Shown here piece after piece: positions 8,746 to 16,276 of a stretch of 64,000 bases of DNA. The position numbers were made by a program, and so were the translations under genes. The notes under the pieces were generated by a model. That model did not search any database, was not told the origin of the DNA, and saw nothing but the letters and a program-made list of their open reading frames with translations. Within the stretch, counting starts at the first letter, position 1, and each line of letters opens with the position of its first letter. The stretch lies in assembly GCA_964459465.1 (NCBI GenBank), contig CAYWLR010000015.1:18137-82136 (forward strand), in the 5' to 3' direction. Source of the DNA: CALAMC01 sp964459465. Its GTDB lineage: Bacteria; Zixibacteria; MSB-5A5; GN15; PGXB01.

Positions 8746-8938
8746 ACTTTTTTTGAGGAATTCGTATCTTTATTGGCAAATGACACGATCTCCATATTAA
8801 TAGTTTAATGGTAGGGATCTTTTGGAAACTAACCGAAAACCTAATGGGAGATTCGGCGCAATGGTGCGCAAATGACGTTTATCCGATTCTAAAAGACTTT
8901 TGATTGATGAATCGGTATAAACAAATCTGGAGTGTAGA
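8746..8938 (+). promoter_or_regulatory. long structured leader of the RRM gene
   Basis: About 190 bases without a gene separate the YiiX-like gene from the RRM gene. Hairpins are possible at 8853-8866 (GCGCA, loop, TGCGC) and at 8883-8915 (CCGATT and AATCGG arms). A ribosome binding site lies at 8929-8932. Cold-shock and RNA-binding protein genes often have long structured leaders; whether this one regulates is inference. Confidence 0.35.
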
Positions 8939-9265
8939 ATGAATATCTACGTAGGTAACCTGTCACGCACGACGACAGAAGACGATCTTCGCAATTTATT
9001 CGCCGAATACGGCGAAGTCAGCTCGGTGAACATTCTAAAAGATCGCTACACCAATGAACCGCGCGGGTTCGGGTTTGTCGAAATGCCCGGCAAAGATGAA
9101 GCTATGAAAGCCATCGCCGAGCTCAATGGCGCCGAACTGGGCGGTCGTTCCCTGACTATCAATGAGGCTCGTCCTCGCACCGATAATCGCGGTGGCGGTG
9201 GCGGCGGCCGTGGTCCGGGCGGCGGTAACCGCGGTGGCGGCGGCGGCGGACGTCGCAGATACTAA
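8939..9265 (+). CDS. glycine-rich RNA-binding protein, single RRM
   Basis: The 108-residue protein has one RNA-recognition motif with RNP2 as IYVGNL (2-7) and RNP1 as RGFGFVEM (about 41-48), then a Gly/Arg-rich tail of about 25 residues ending GGRRRY. It binds single-stranded RNA and is probably an RNA chaperone of the kind induced by cold in cyanobacteria and many environmental bacteria. A good ribosome binding site precedes the ATG, and a strong terminator lies 22 bases after the stop, so it is probably monocistronic. Confidence 0.93.
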   Translation: MNIYVGNLSRTTTEDDLRNLFAEYGEVSSVNILKDRYTNEPRGFGFVEMPGKDEAMKAIAELNGAELGGRSLTINEARPRTDNRGGGGGGRGPGGGNRGGGGGGRRRY

Positions 9266-9287
9266 ACCACTATCCAAGACTACCGAA

Positions 9288-9316
9288 CGGGGCCCTGTCG
9301 CAGGACCCCGTTTTTT
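9288..9316 (+). terminator. rho-independent terminator of the RRM gene
   Basis: CGGGGCCCTG (9288-9297) pairs with CAGGACCCCG (9301-9310) with one mismatch around a TCG loop, followed by six T residues. Confidence 0.9.
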
Positions 9317-9379
9317 GTTGGCATTATCACCGATTTTTCCTACCCTGATAAAAACGTAAAAACCCCGCAGGAGAATTTT

Positions 9380-10045
9380 ATGCGACCGCTGGTAACGATT
9401 TCTTTCATTTTGATATTTATAATGACTTCGGGCTGTGGGCAGAAAAAGGACGATGCCCAAACTTTGCCGCCGGCTCCATCCAGTCTCACGCTGGCCGACC
9501 TGACCGGCTTTATGACCGGCTCGTTTTCATCGGCCGAACAGGCGGTATCAGATTCCGAATTTTTTGATATCCGTCTGGAAATGTGGCCGATCTGGCTGCA
9601 CCGCTCCGACGCCCACTGGCTGTATGTCGAACAGGCCGCCGCTTCACATCTAAGCCGCCCCTACCGTCAGCGCGTTTATAGAGTTTTCCAGACCGATGAC
9701 ACCACGTTTATTTCCGAAGTTTATGAAATACCTGAACCGGAACGCTTTTCGAACCGATGGCGCGAGGATATGCCGCTGGCCGAACTTACTGCCGACTCGC
9801 TTATTGCCCGACCCGGTTGCGCTATCATTTTACATCCGGAAGGCGATTCCGTCTTTGTCGGGAGCACCGTCGATGCCCAATGCACCAGCGATCATAACGA
9901 TGCCTCCTGGGCCACGTCGGAAGTGCGTATCGCCAAAGATTACCTGTTTAGCTGGGATCGAAGTTGGGGTGCCGATTCTCTGCAGGTCTGGGGCGCCGTA
10001 ACCGGCGGATATATTTTCAAGAAGATTAAAAACACTAAAGAATAG
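9380..10045 (+). CDS. CpcT/CpeT-like lipoprotein
   Basis: The 221-residue product has a lipoprotein signal (lipobox ending TSGC, Cys near residue 19). The body matches the CpcT/CpeT family: an opening LADLTGFMTGSFSS, then WLYVEQAAASHLSRPYRQRVYR and the central ...FISEVYEIPEP. In cyanobacteria CpcT attaches phycocyanobilin to phycobiliproteins. Many non-phototrophs encode homologues of unknown role, and the lipoprotein signal places this one in the envelope. There are no bilin or phycobiliprotein genes nearby, so chromophore lyase activity should not be assumed. The start has GCAGGAG just upstream. Confidence 0.8.
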   Translation: MRPLVTISFILIFIMTSGCGQKKDDAQTLPPAPSSLTLADLTGFMTGSFSSAEQAVSDSEFFDIRLEMWPIWLHRSDAHWLYVEQAAASHLSRPYRQRVYRVFQTDDTTFISEVYEIPEPERFSNRWREDMPLAELTADSLIARPGCAIILHPEGDSVFVGSTVDAQCTSDHNDASWATSEVRIAKDYLFSWDRSWGADSLQVWGAVTGGYIFKKIKNTKE

Positions 10046-10062
10046 TCGTTTGAAAAAAATAA

Positions 10063-10085
10063 GGCCCGCTTTTGGCGGGCCTTTT
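10063..10085 (+). terminator. rho-independent terminator of the CpcT-like gene
   Basis: GGCCCGC (10063-10069) and GCGGGCC (10075-10081) form a perfect 7-bp stem with a TTTTG loop, followed by TTTT, 17 bases after the stop. Confidence 0.9.
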
Positions 10086-10118
10086 CTATATGAAATCGGA
10101 CCTTAGGGGGAAAAGATC

Positions 10119-10499
10119 CTACTCTTCACAACTGCCGTCACGCAGGCGACTGCGGATTTTATCGCGCGCTTGATCGCGATCCCGAAGCATATCGCCCTCG
10201 GTTTCATTGTACCGAAAGTTGAAACGATTATTTATTTCATGGCGGGCGCCACTGCCATCACCATTCGTATCGCCGTTACCATCACCAAAACCGAACCGGG
10301 ATTTGAATCCGCTCCCGTCTCGGGGAGAGGTCCAGTCCTCGTCCTGTCCATTGGGAATACCGTCGTCATCGGCGTCCCGCAACCACTGGAAGAAATTAAA
10401 ACCGCCCCCGAACATGGAACCGTTCCCGGCGGAAACCTGGCTTGCCCCTATCAGAAGAGCCAGCCCGAAAATGAGTGCGAACATGGTTGACTTGCGCAT
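10119..10499 (-). CDS. secreted Asp/Gly-rich protein with calcium-binding-like motif
   Basis: The 126-residue product has a signal peptide (cleavage after QVSA near 24). DADDDGIPNGQDED resembles the Ca-binding turn of thrombospondin type 3 or EF-hand-like repeats, and a Gly/Asp/Asn-rich stretch (GDGNGDTNGDG) follows. The C-terminal third is highly charged with Arg/Asp. AAGGAG lies just before the start. No family is assigned; calcium binding outside the cytoplasmic membrane is inference from the motif. Confidence 0.65.
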   Translation of the reverse strand: MRKSTMFALIFGLALLIGASQVSAGNGSMFGGGFNFFQWLRDADDDGIPNGQDEDWTSPRDGSGFKSRFGFGDGNGDTNGDGSGARHEINNRFNFRYNETEGDMLRDRDQARDKIRSRLRDGSCEE

Positions 10500-10652
10500 T
10501 GCTTACTCCTTGCTAAAATTGTTTTCATCTCGCAGGGGACTTATTGTCCTTGTCCCTGTTTTATATCAATATCCGTGCCAATATTTGGCGAAAGCCCCAA
10601 GTCATTGACCGGCCGCAACTTCGAGCGACATATTTTATCCGCATTCCTTCCC

Positions 10653-10704
10653 GGTCGTACCATCGCGTACAAATATGCGTGATTTCGTACGGCTTGGTAC
10701 GACC
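10653..10704. repeat. 52-bp nested inverted repeat built on CGTAC
   Basis: Ten-base arms GGTCGTACCA (10653-10662) and TGGTACGACC (10695-10704) are perfectly complementary. Inside them CGTAC (10666-10670) and GTACG (10687-10691) form a second, in-register stem around a 16-base loop. It lies between the divergent gene ending its leader near 10500 and the acetyltransferase at 10800. It could be an operator array, an RNA structure or a mobile palindrome; no T-tract follows. Confidence 0.55.
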
Positions 10705-10799
10705 CAAAGAAGTCTTATTAAGCCATTACATCAAATGATTTGCCTTTTGCCATTTGCTATCTTATTAATTGCAGGAACACGAAAAAACTTTTTGATGCC

Positions 10800-11348
10800 A
10801 TGACCGATAAAAACGCAAACATCATTACCGACCGCTTAATCTTGCGCCGTTTCACGCTGGCCGATGCACCCGAGGTTCAACGTCTGGCCGGAGACAAACT
10901 GGTGGCCGCCACCACCCTCAATATTCCACACCCCTATGAAGACGGCATGGCCGAAGAGTGGATATCGACTCATCCCAAGGAAATCGAAGACGGCAAACTT
11001 AGCAATTTCGCCCTCACGCTTAAAAATACGGGTCAATTGATCGGGGCAGTCGGACTGCATATAAATAAACGCTTCAATCGGGCCGAACTGGGTTACTGGG
11101 TTGGCGTGCCGTACTGGAATAAGGGTTATTGCACCGAAGCGGCGCGGGCGATGATAAAACACGGCTTCGAAGACCTTAAACTCCACAAAATTTTCGCTCA
11201 TTATTATTCCAACAATCCCGCTTCGGGGAAGGTTATGGAAAAAATCGGCATGAAATACGAGGGGTATCTCCGCCAGCACGTCTGCAAAGACGGCCAATAT
11301 TATGATCTGATCATGTATTCAATATTGAATTCCGACCATCCATATTAA
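10800..11348 (+). CDS. GNAT N-acetyltransferase, RimJ/RimL type
   Basis: The 182-residue protein begins with IITDRLILRRFTLADAPEV, the usual opening of RimJ/RimL-like acetyltransferases, and has LGYWVGVPYWNKGYCTEAARAM and the closing KVMEKIGMKYEG motif. These enzymes acetylate protein N-termini, antibiotics or metabolites. I chose the ATG at 10800 because homology starts there; upstream residues from 10740 look unconserved. No clear ribosome binding site is seen. It is followed 26 bases later by a methyltransferase gene. Confidence 0.85.
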   Translation: MTDKNANIITDRLILRRFTLADAPEVQRLAGDKLVAATTLNIPHPYEDGMAEEWISTHPKEIEDGKLSNFALTLKNTGQLIGAVGLHINKRFNRAELGYWVGVPYWNKGYCTEAARAMIKHGFEDLKLHKIFAHYYSNNPASGKVMEKIGMKYEGYLRQHVCKDGQYYDLIMYSILNSDHPY

Positions 11349-11374
11349 AATTATGCTTTAAAAGGCAAAATATT

Positions 11375-12181
11375 ATGGACCCCAAAAAATACACCGAGGC
11401 CAATCGCGATGCATGGAATGAAGCCACGCACGTCCACCAGAAACACCGCGGCGGCAGTTTAAAGGAAAAATTCCGCGAAAAGGGTTTTTCCACCCTCGAT
11501 GAGACAATCACCGCCATGTTGAAAGATATCGGCCTGAAAGATAAACACGTCGCGCAGGTCTTCTGCAACAACGGCCGTGAATTATTATCCATAATCAACC
11601 TCGGCGCCGCTTCGGGAGTCGGGTTCGATATCTCCGATGAAGCCATCAAGGAAGCGGACGAATTGAAAAACATATCGGGTCTCAAGGCAGAATTTGTCCG
11701 CACCGATATCTTTGACATCGACAAAATTTATTTTAATAAATTCGAATTGGTCTATATTTCTATCGGCGGACTCACCTGGGTACAGGACCTTGACGCGGCT
11801 TTCGGCAAAATCATCGGACTTCTCAAACCCGGCGGACATCTGGTCATCTATGACCAGCACCCGTTCTATTTCATGCTGGCGCTCGACGATGAAGACGGCT
11901 ATGACCCGGCCCACCCGGACAAACCGGTATATTCATACTTTAAAACCGAACCATGGTCGTCAACTTCGGGCATTGATTATGTCGGCAAAACCAAATATAA
12001 AGCCAAAGTCAATTACAGTTTCACCCACAAATTCGCGGACATCATCACGACCGTCGCTCAAAAGGGAATTGTCATAAAAGAATTGTATGAGTACCCTCAC
12101 GACCTTACCGAAGCCCTGGATGATCTGGCCGAAAAGAAAATTATTCCTTTGAGTTATTTATTGATCGGAAAAAAGAGCTAA
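11375..12181 (+). CDS. SAM-dependent methyltransferase
   Basis: The 268-residue protein has a class I methyltransferase core: VAQVFCNNGRELLSIINLGA is a modified motif I (the usual E/DxGxGxG is replaced by CNNGREL, as in one known branch), then VGFDISDEAIKEA, VRTDIFD, and LKPGGHLVIYDQHPF. A C-terminal region with YEYPHD closes the fold. AAAAGG precedes the start. The substrate is unknown. Its last four bases overlap the 3' end of the convergent thioredoxin lipoprotein gene. Confidence 0.85.
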   Translation: MDPKKYTEANRDAWNEATHVHQKHRGGSLKEKFREKGFSTLDETITAMLKDIGLKDKHVAQVFCNNGRELLSIINLGAASGVGFDISDEAIKEADELKNISGLKAEFVRTDIFDIDKIYFNKFELVYISIGGLTWVQDLDAAFGKIIGLLKPGGHLVIYDQHPFYFMLALDDEDGYDPAHPDKPVYSYFKTEPWSSTSGIDYVGKTKYKAKVNYSFTHKFADIITTVAQKGIVIKELYEYPHDLTEALDDLAEKKIIPLSYLLIGKKS

Positions 12182-12723
12182 AACTTGCCCCAGACCGTGT
12201 CCATTTTGGATTCGGGTTTGCTCAAGTACGTTTCGAAGTCGTATTTCTTGATTTCGCCACTGGCGACATATTTCAATAACTGCTTGAATTGCAGAAGCGG
12301 AATGTATCCCGTGCGAACACCCTGAATCTGCCCGGTCTTATCGAAGAAATAATGCGAGGGGTAGGCTTCCAGCTCGAACGCCTTTTTGAACTCGGCCACC
12401 GTCACGGTATCGCCCAAAAAGAAAATTCGATCCAGGCTGTCCGGCACGACCGAAATGCAGGTAAAGTTCCGGTTCATGTACTTGATTATTTCCGGGCGTT
12501 CGAAAATATCATATTTCATCCTGCGGCAATAGCTGCACCAGTCGGCGTTGAAAAACATGTATATCGGTTTGGTCCCGAATGGAAAATTGGGAAGAGCCTG
12601 ACGGGCGTCCAGAAACGCCACCGTCGTTTTTATATCCTCCGGGGTTTTCTGTTTATCACCGCATCCCGGAATCGCCCAGATTAAAAAGGCTATTATAAAA
12701 ATGACGACAACCGCTCTTATCAT
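12178..12723 (-). CDS. thioredoxin-fold lipoprotein
   Basis: The 181-residue product has a lipoprotein signal with C21 in IPGCG and a thioredoxin-like domain with the redox site DWCSYCRRM (C63, C66). The pattern resembles the periplasmic SoxW/thioredoxin_2-like group that reduces or oxidises protein thiols outside the cytoplasm. The start at 12723 gives a proper signal peptide and has AAAGAGA upstream. It is the last of five minus-strand genes (OsmC, DUF302, TGA-containing membrane protein, FmdB, this one) and lies 48 bases after FmdB, so a shared redox role is likely. Confidence 0.85.
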   Translation of the reverse strand: MIRAVVVIFIIAFLIWAIPGCGDKQKTPEDIKTTVAFLDARQALPNFPFGTKPIYMFFNADWCSYCRRMKYDIFERPEIIKYMNRNFTCISVVPDSLDRIFFLGDTVTVAEFKKAFELEAYPSHYFFDKTGQIQGVRTGYIPLLQFKQLLKYVASGEIKKYDFETYLSKPESKMDTVWGKF

Positions 12724-12771
12724 ATTCTCTTTCCCGGCGGACCGACCGGCCCGCACCGCTTAACATGAGGC

Positions 12772-12969
12772 TCAACTGAAGCCGCTTTTGGGCTTGCAGG
12801 AGCTGCATTTCGATTTGCCGGAAAAAGCCGACGACGCAAAAACGGAGAATTTCCTTTCCACTTTGTCCGATTTGCAGTCGGGACATTTAACCGGCCCACT
12901 CGCTGAACTCACCAGCTCCTCGAAATCCCGCCCGCATTGGGCACATGTAAACTCATATAACGGCATCAT
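12772..12969 (-). CDS. FmdB-family zinc-ribbon protein
   Basis: This 64-65 residue protein starts MPLYEFTCAQCGRDFEELV, the standard FmdB/CxxC_CXXC_SSSS opening. It has two CxxC pairs for one zinc (C8/C11 and C28/C31 counted from the second Met) and a third pair near the C-terminus (CSSC). Two ATGs are adjacent. The first (12969) overlaps the preceding reading frame's stop as ATGA; the second (12966) gives the family N-terminus. GAGGTG lies just upstream. The function is unclear; FmdB was first linked to formamidase regulation. Confidence 0.88.
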   Translation of the reverse strand: MMPLYEFTCAQCGRDFEELVSSASGPVKCPDCKSDKVERKFSVFASSAFSGKSKCSSCKPKSGFS

Positions 12970-13157
12970 TTCTTCACCTCGGCCAGCACCAGAAGCACAC
13001 CAACCGCCATTCCCAGCACTATCGCCCGACCGGGCCGGCATATAAGCGGTCACGTCGCCCCCAGTTGACCGTAAATCCAGCTTAAGCCCCACCCGGCCAG
13101 TCCTCCGAATATAAGCCCGGCCGAGATTTTCGTAAACAGTTTTTTATCCGGCTTCAT
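12966..13157 (-). CDS. probable selenoprotein: DUF6132-like small membrane protein with in-frame TGA
   Basis: Reading from the ATG at 13157 gives 63 residues if the in-frame TGA at 13052-13050 (codon 36) is decoded as selenocysteine. The order is a basic N-terminus, helix 1 (about 11-30), the turn GATUPLICRPG, helix 2 (about 45-59) and the ending EVKK. The turn aligns with the GTCPIT-x-NP turn I associate with DUF6132-type two-helix proteins, with U in place of Cys, and C40 gives a U-x3-C pair. Reading continues with coherent hydrophobic sequence to a TGA that overlaps the FmdB start (ATGA). A GG-loop hairpin lies 14 bases after the TGA. The gene overlaps the DUF302 end by 14 bases. The organism has a Sec-type selD at 57191-58243. 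The alternative is a recent nonsense mutation. Confidence 0.7.
13024..13035 (-). promoter_or_regulatory. possible bacterial SECIS hairpin after the in-frame TGA
   Basis: On the minus strand GCCC, loop GGTC, GGGC lies 14 bases after the TGA at 13052-13050. This puts the loop GG about 18 bases from the Sec codon, within the range of bacterial SECIS elements. The loop begins GGT, as in the selD hairpin. The stem is short and the lower part pairs poorly. Confidence 0.4.
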
Positions 13158-13530
13158 CCATAATTCTCTTCATGACATCCTCGACCTCGGCGGCCAGTTT
13201 GTCCAGCCCGGCGGTAGGGAAAAATTGCGAAATCATACTCGGACGAACCATCGTCATGACCGACCCGGTTCCCTCGGATCGAACGACTATTTTACAGGGC
13301 ATCAACATGGCCACGTCTATTTCCCGGCTCAATGCTTCATGGGCAAATTTGGCGTTGCACAGCTCGATTATTTTCAGCGGTTTCGAATCGAACCCTTTAT
13401 CTTCGAGCGTCTTCTGAACGTCATGCACCGCCAGCACCCGGAATCCGTTTTGGGGAATCGCCGCTTCCAGCCGCGATGTTACTTCTTCGAACGGCCGCTT
13501 CGACTCAACCCTATAGCCAATATCGAACAT
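13144..13530 (-). CDS. DUF302 family protein
   Basis: The 128-residue protein matches DUF302: an opening GYRVESKRPFEEVTSRLEAAI, central KIIELCNAKFAHEAL, then MLMPCKIVVRSEG. These small alpha/beta proteins are common in sulfur- and thiol-related operons, but no reaction is established. The two cysteines in ELCNAK and LMPCK are typical of the family. It starts four bases after the OsmC stop, and its 3' end overlaps the TGA-containing membrane protein gene by 14 bases. Confidence 0.88.
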   Translation of the reverse strand: MFDIGYRVESKRPFEEVTSRLEAAIPQNGFRVLAVHDVQKTLEDKGFDSKPLKIIELCNAKFAHEALSREIDVAMLMPCKIVVRSEGTGSVMTMVRPSMISQFFPTAGLDKLAAEVEDVMKRIMDEAG

Positions 13531-13534
13531 AAGA

Positions 13535-13957
13535 TCACACTCCCTTTATTTCATACGCCGAAACTATTTCTGCCGATTTAAGTGATTGGCTGACCATGCA
13601 ATATTTGTCTTTGGACAGGCTTATGGCCTTTTCGATCTTTTTGGAATCGAGGTTTTTCCCGTGAAAAACGTATTTGATTTCGATCCGGTTGAATGGCTTG
13701 GGATACTCATCGGGGTGAAAGCCTTTGACCTCTATCTCGAAGGCGGTTACCTCCTGGCGCATTTTTTCAAGTATGCGGATTATATCTATCCCCGTGCAAC
13801 CCGCGACGGCATACATCACCAGCTCGGTCGGCTTGTAACCATTTTCATTTCCGCCCGCGGCTTTGGCACCATCGGTGGCGATGGCATGTCCGAAGGCCGA
13901 TTTCCCCTCGAATCTCAAACCCCCCGTCCATTTGACTTTAGCTTCAACCATCGGCAT
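13535..13957 (-). CDS. OsmC/Ohr-family protein
   Basis: The 140-residue protein has the OsmC fold with both redox cysteines: C54 in VAGCTGIDI and C120 in DKYCMVSQSL. OsmC/Ohr enzymes reduce organic hydroperoxides with thiol reductants; the YhfA-like subgroup has no firm substrate. GGAG lies six bases before the ATG at 13957, which I prefer over the upstream start at 13993. It is the first gene of the redox operon. A weak promoter-like TTGAGA with a TAAAAA box 18 bases later can be seen in the upstream 80 bases. Confidence 0.9.
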   Translation of the reverse strand: MPMVEAKVKWTGGLRFEGKSAFGHAIATDGAKAAGGNENGYKPTELVMYAVAGCTGIDIIRILEKMRQEVTAFEIEVKGFHPDEYPKPFNRIEIKYVFHGKNLDSKKIEKAISLSKDKYCMVSQSLKSAEIVSAYEIKGV

Positions 13958-14057
13958 TATTCTCCATTTCCGTTTAGATACGATTTTTATCAAATCGATT
14001 CATAAAATCTCAAACCAATATAAGATTTTCCGGTGCTTTATATGGAGAATAAAATAG

Positions 14058-16112
14058 CTATTTGCCTTCAAGCCGGGTACGCAGTTCTGCCACCGTCCGG
14101 GCCGGTTCGCCGCAGGCATTATTGCGGCAAACATAAGCCACCGTTGGCCCCGATAATGCTCGCCCCTCCAGTAAAGGTATATTTTCCGAGCCGTCGTCGG
14201 ATATAATCACGACCCGATTGGGATGATAAAATCGATTGATTTCGCGCGCCAGAGCCTCACGGTTTTCTTTTCCAACCATCACAATTTCCAGCTTTTCCGC
14301 AAATATCATAAACAACGCCTGTGCCGCCGAAACCATGGCGTTAGGAATTTGCCCAATTTGCGGTACCAGTGCGGAGAGTGATTTTTCCGCATGTTTTTGA
14401 AATGTTTTATCACCCGTGATACCCGCCAGCCGGATCAAACCCTGAATTAATATCGACCCCGGAGCCGGGATGGCCCCGTCATGGACATCCGACGGCGGTA
14501 TGAAATGATCCTTTTGACCGCTCGGAGCGAGGTAGAACCACCCGGTATCGTCGGCAAATTCCGTCACTGCCCGCCGGGCCAGGCCGTCGGCAAATTCAAT
14601 CCAATTAAAATCATGGGTAATTTCATAAAGATCAATCAAGGCGGGAATGAAATAGGCATAGTCTTCGAGAAATTCACCCTCGGATATTTTGCCCTTGCGA
14701 TATGAATGACGCAGACGCCCGTCATCATACAATTCTTTCCTGATAAACCGGGCCGCCCCGACAGCCGCCTTGCGATATTTCTCCTCACCCGTGATTTGAA
14801 ACCCCCGGCAAAAACCGGTTATGGACAGACCGTTCCACGAAACCAGGATTTTATCATCGGTTCCGGGCCGGATACGTTCGTTGCGCAAATGAAACAAAAT
14901 ATCACGGCCCTCGGCGATTATTCTATCATATTGCTCTTGCCCGCCTTCGTGGTTTTGGCGAGCTTCCAGCGAGAAATGGTCTATATTGGGGATATTGGCC
15001 CCGTGTTCGAAATTGCCGACGTCGGTGATATTGAAATATTTGCAGAACGACGCGGCCTTGTCATTCAACGCCGCCTCTATTTCTTTTTTTGTCCAGACAT
15101 AGTATTTGCCCTCCTGCCCCTCGCTGTCGGCGTCAAGCGAGGAATAAAAACCACCCTCTGTATCAGTCATCTCCCGCAGTATAAAATCGAGCGCTTCTTT
15201 GGCAACGCGTCGATATAAATCATTATTGGTAACTTGAAACGCCTCGGCATAAGTCGCCGCCAGAATGGTATTGTCATAGAGCATTTTCTCGAAATGCGGC
15301 ACCAGCCACCGGGCATCAACCGAATACCGGTGAAATCCGCCGCCGATCTGATCATAGATGCCGCCATGAGCCATTTTAGTCAGCGAGCGATTAATTATCG
15401 TAAGAATATCTTGATTTCGGGTCGCCGCATAATATTTGACCAAAAACCCGAGCTCCGCCCCATGCGGGAATTTCGGCTGATTGCCGAAACCGCCGTTAAC
15501 CGGGTCAAAACCGTTTTGCAGGCTTTTTGCGACTTCAGCAATCAGCCCCTCATGCAGTCTGTCACCATTGCCTGCCGTTTGTCCATACTGGTGCAGAGCA
15601 TCACTGACCCGGTCGGCCATCTGCTCGACTCGTTCACGTTCCGTTTTATAAACCTGAATCAGTTGCAAAAGGACGTTTTTAAATCCCGGCCGACCATAAC
15701 CGTCCTCAGGCGGGAAATAAGTCCCGGCAAAAAACGGTTTTAAGTCCGGTGTCAAAAAGACCGACATCGGCCAACCTCCGGAACCGGTCAGGGCCTGCGT
15801 GGCGGTCATATAGATCCGGTCCAGGTCGGGCCGCTGTTCCCGGTCAACTTTTATCGAAATGAAATGCTCGTTTAAAATGGCCGCCGTCGCTTCATCCTCA
15901 AATGATTCATGCTCCATCACATGACACCAGTGACAGGCGGCATAACCGATCGACAAAAATATCGGCTTGTCCTCCCGCCGGGCTTTTTCCAGAGCTACCT
16001 CACCCCAGGGGTGCCAGTTGACCGGGTTGTGCGCGTGCTGGAGCAAATACGGCGAACTTTCGTCAATCAGGGCATTGGTATATTTCACGGTTTCATCGGT
16101 ATGGTCAGTCAT
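14058..16112 (-). CDS. DUF255 thioredoxin-domain protein (YyaL/spermatogenesis-associated 20-like)
   Basis: At 684 residues this is full length for the YyaL/SSP411 family. The N-terminal thioredoxin-like domain has NPVNWHPWGEVA and the YAACHWCHVMEHESF motif (C60-x-x-C63). The rest is an (alpha/alpha)6 barrel similar to N-acylglucosamine 2-epimerases, with GGIYDQIGGGFHRYSVDARWLVPHFEKM. The biochemical function of the family is not settled. It is cytoplasmic, with no signal peptide. It lies about 100 bases upstream of the redox operon on the same strand, which supports a thiol-related role but not necessarily cotranscription. Confidence 0.92.
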   Translation of the reverse strand: MTDHTDETVKYTNALIDESSPYLLQHAHNPVNWHPWGEVALEKARREDKPIFLSIGYAACHWCHVMEHESFEDEATAAILNEHFISIKVDREQRPDLDRIYMTATQALTGSGGWPMSVFLTPDLKPFFAGTYFPPEDGYGRPGFKNVLLQLIQVYKTERERVEQMADRVSDALHQYGQTAGNGDRLHEGLIAEVAKSLQNGFDPVNGGFGNQPKFPHGAELGFLVKYYAATRNQDILTIINRSLTKMAHGGIYDQIGGGFHRYSVDARWLVPHFEKMLYDNTILAATYAEAFQVTNNDLYRRVAKEALDFILREMTDTEGGFYSSLDADSEGQEGKYYVWTKKEIEAALNDKAASFCKYFNITDVGNFEHGANIPNIDHFSLEARQNHEGGQEQYDRIIAEGRDILFHLRNERIRPGTDDKILVSWNGLSITGFCRGFQITGEEKYRKAAVGAARFIRKELYDDGRLRHSYRKGKISEGEFLEDYAYFIPALIDLYEITHDFNWIEFADGLARRAVTEFADDTGWFYLAPSGQKDHFIPPSDVHDGAIPAPGSILIQGLIRLAGITGDKTFQKHAEKSLSALVPQIGQIPNAMVSAAQALFMIFAEKLEIVMVGKENREALAREINRFYHPNRVVIISDDGSENIPLLEGRALSGPTVAYVCRNNACGEPARTVAELRTRLEGK

Positions 16113-16276
16113 CTCTTCATAGTCCTTTTATATCGCTGACTGCGGTTCAGCCTATTTTGCTTTACACCTATAATGGCCAAAGAGCGGGACGGGTTCCGCA
16201 TCGAATATGGCGCCTGGATTGTCACGGCGCCTTGTTATATATTTAATAGATTATTGAAAATAGAGGACCAAAAGAT

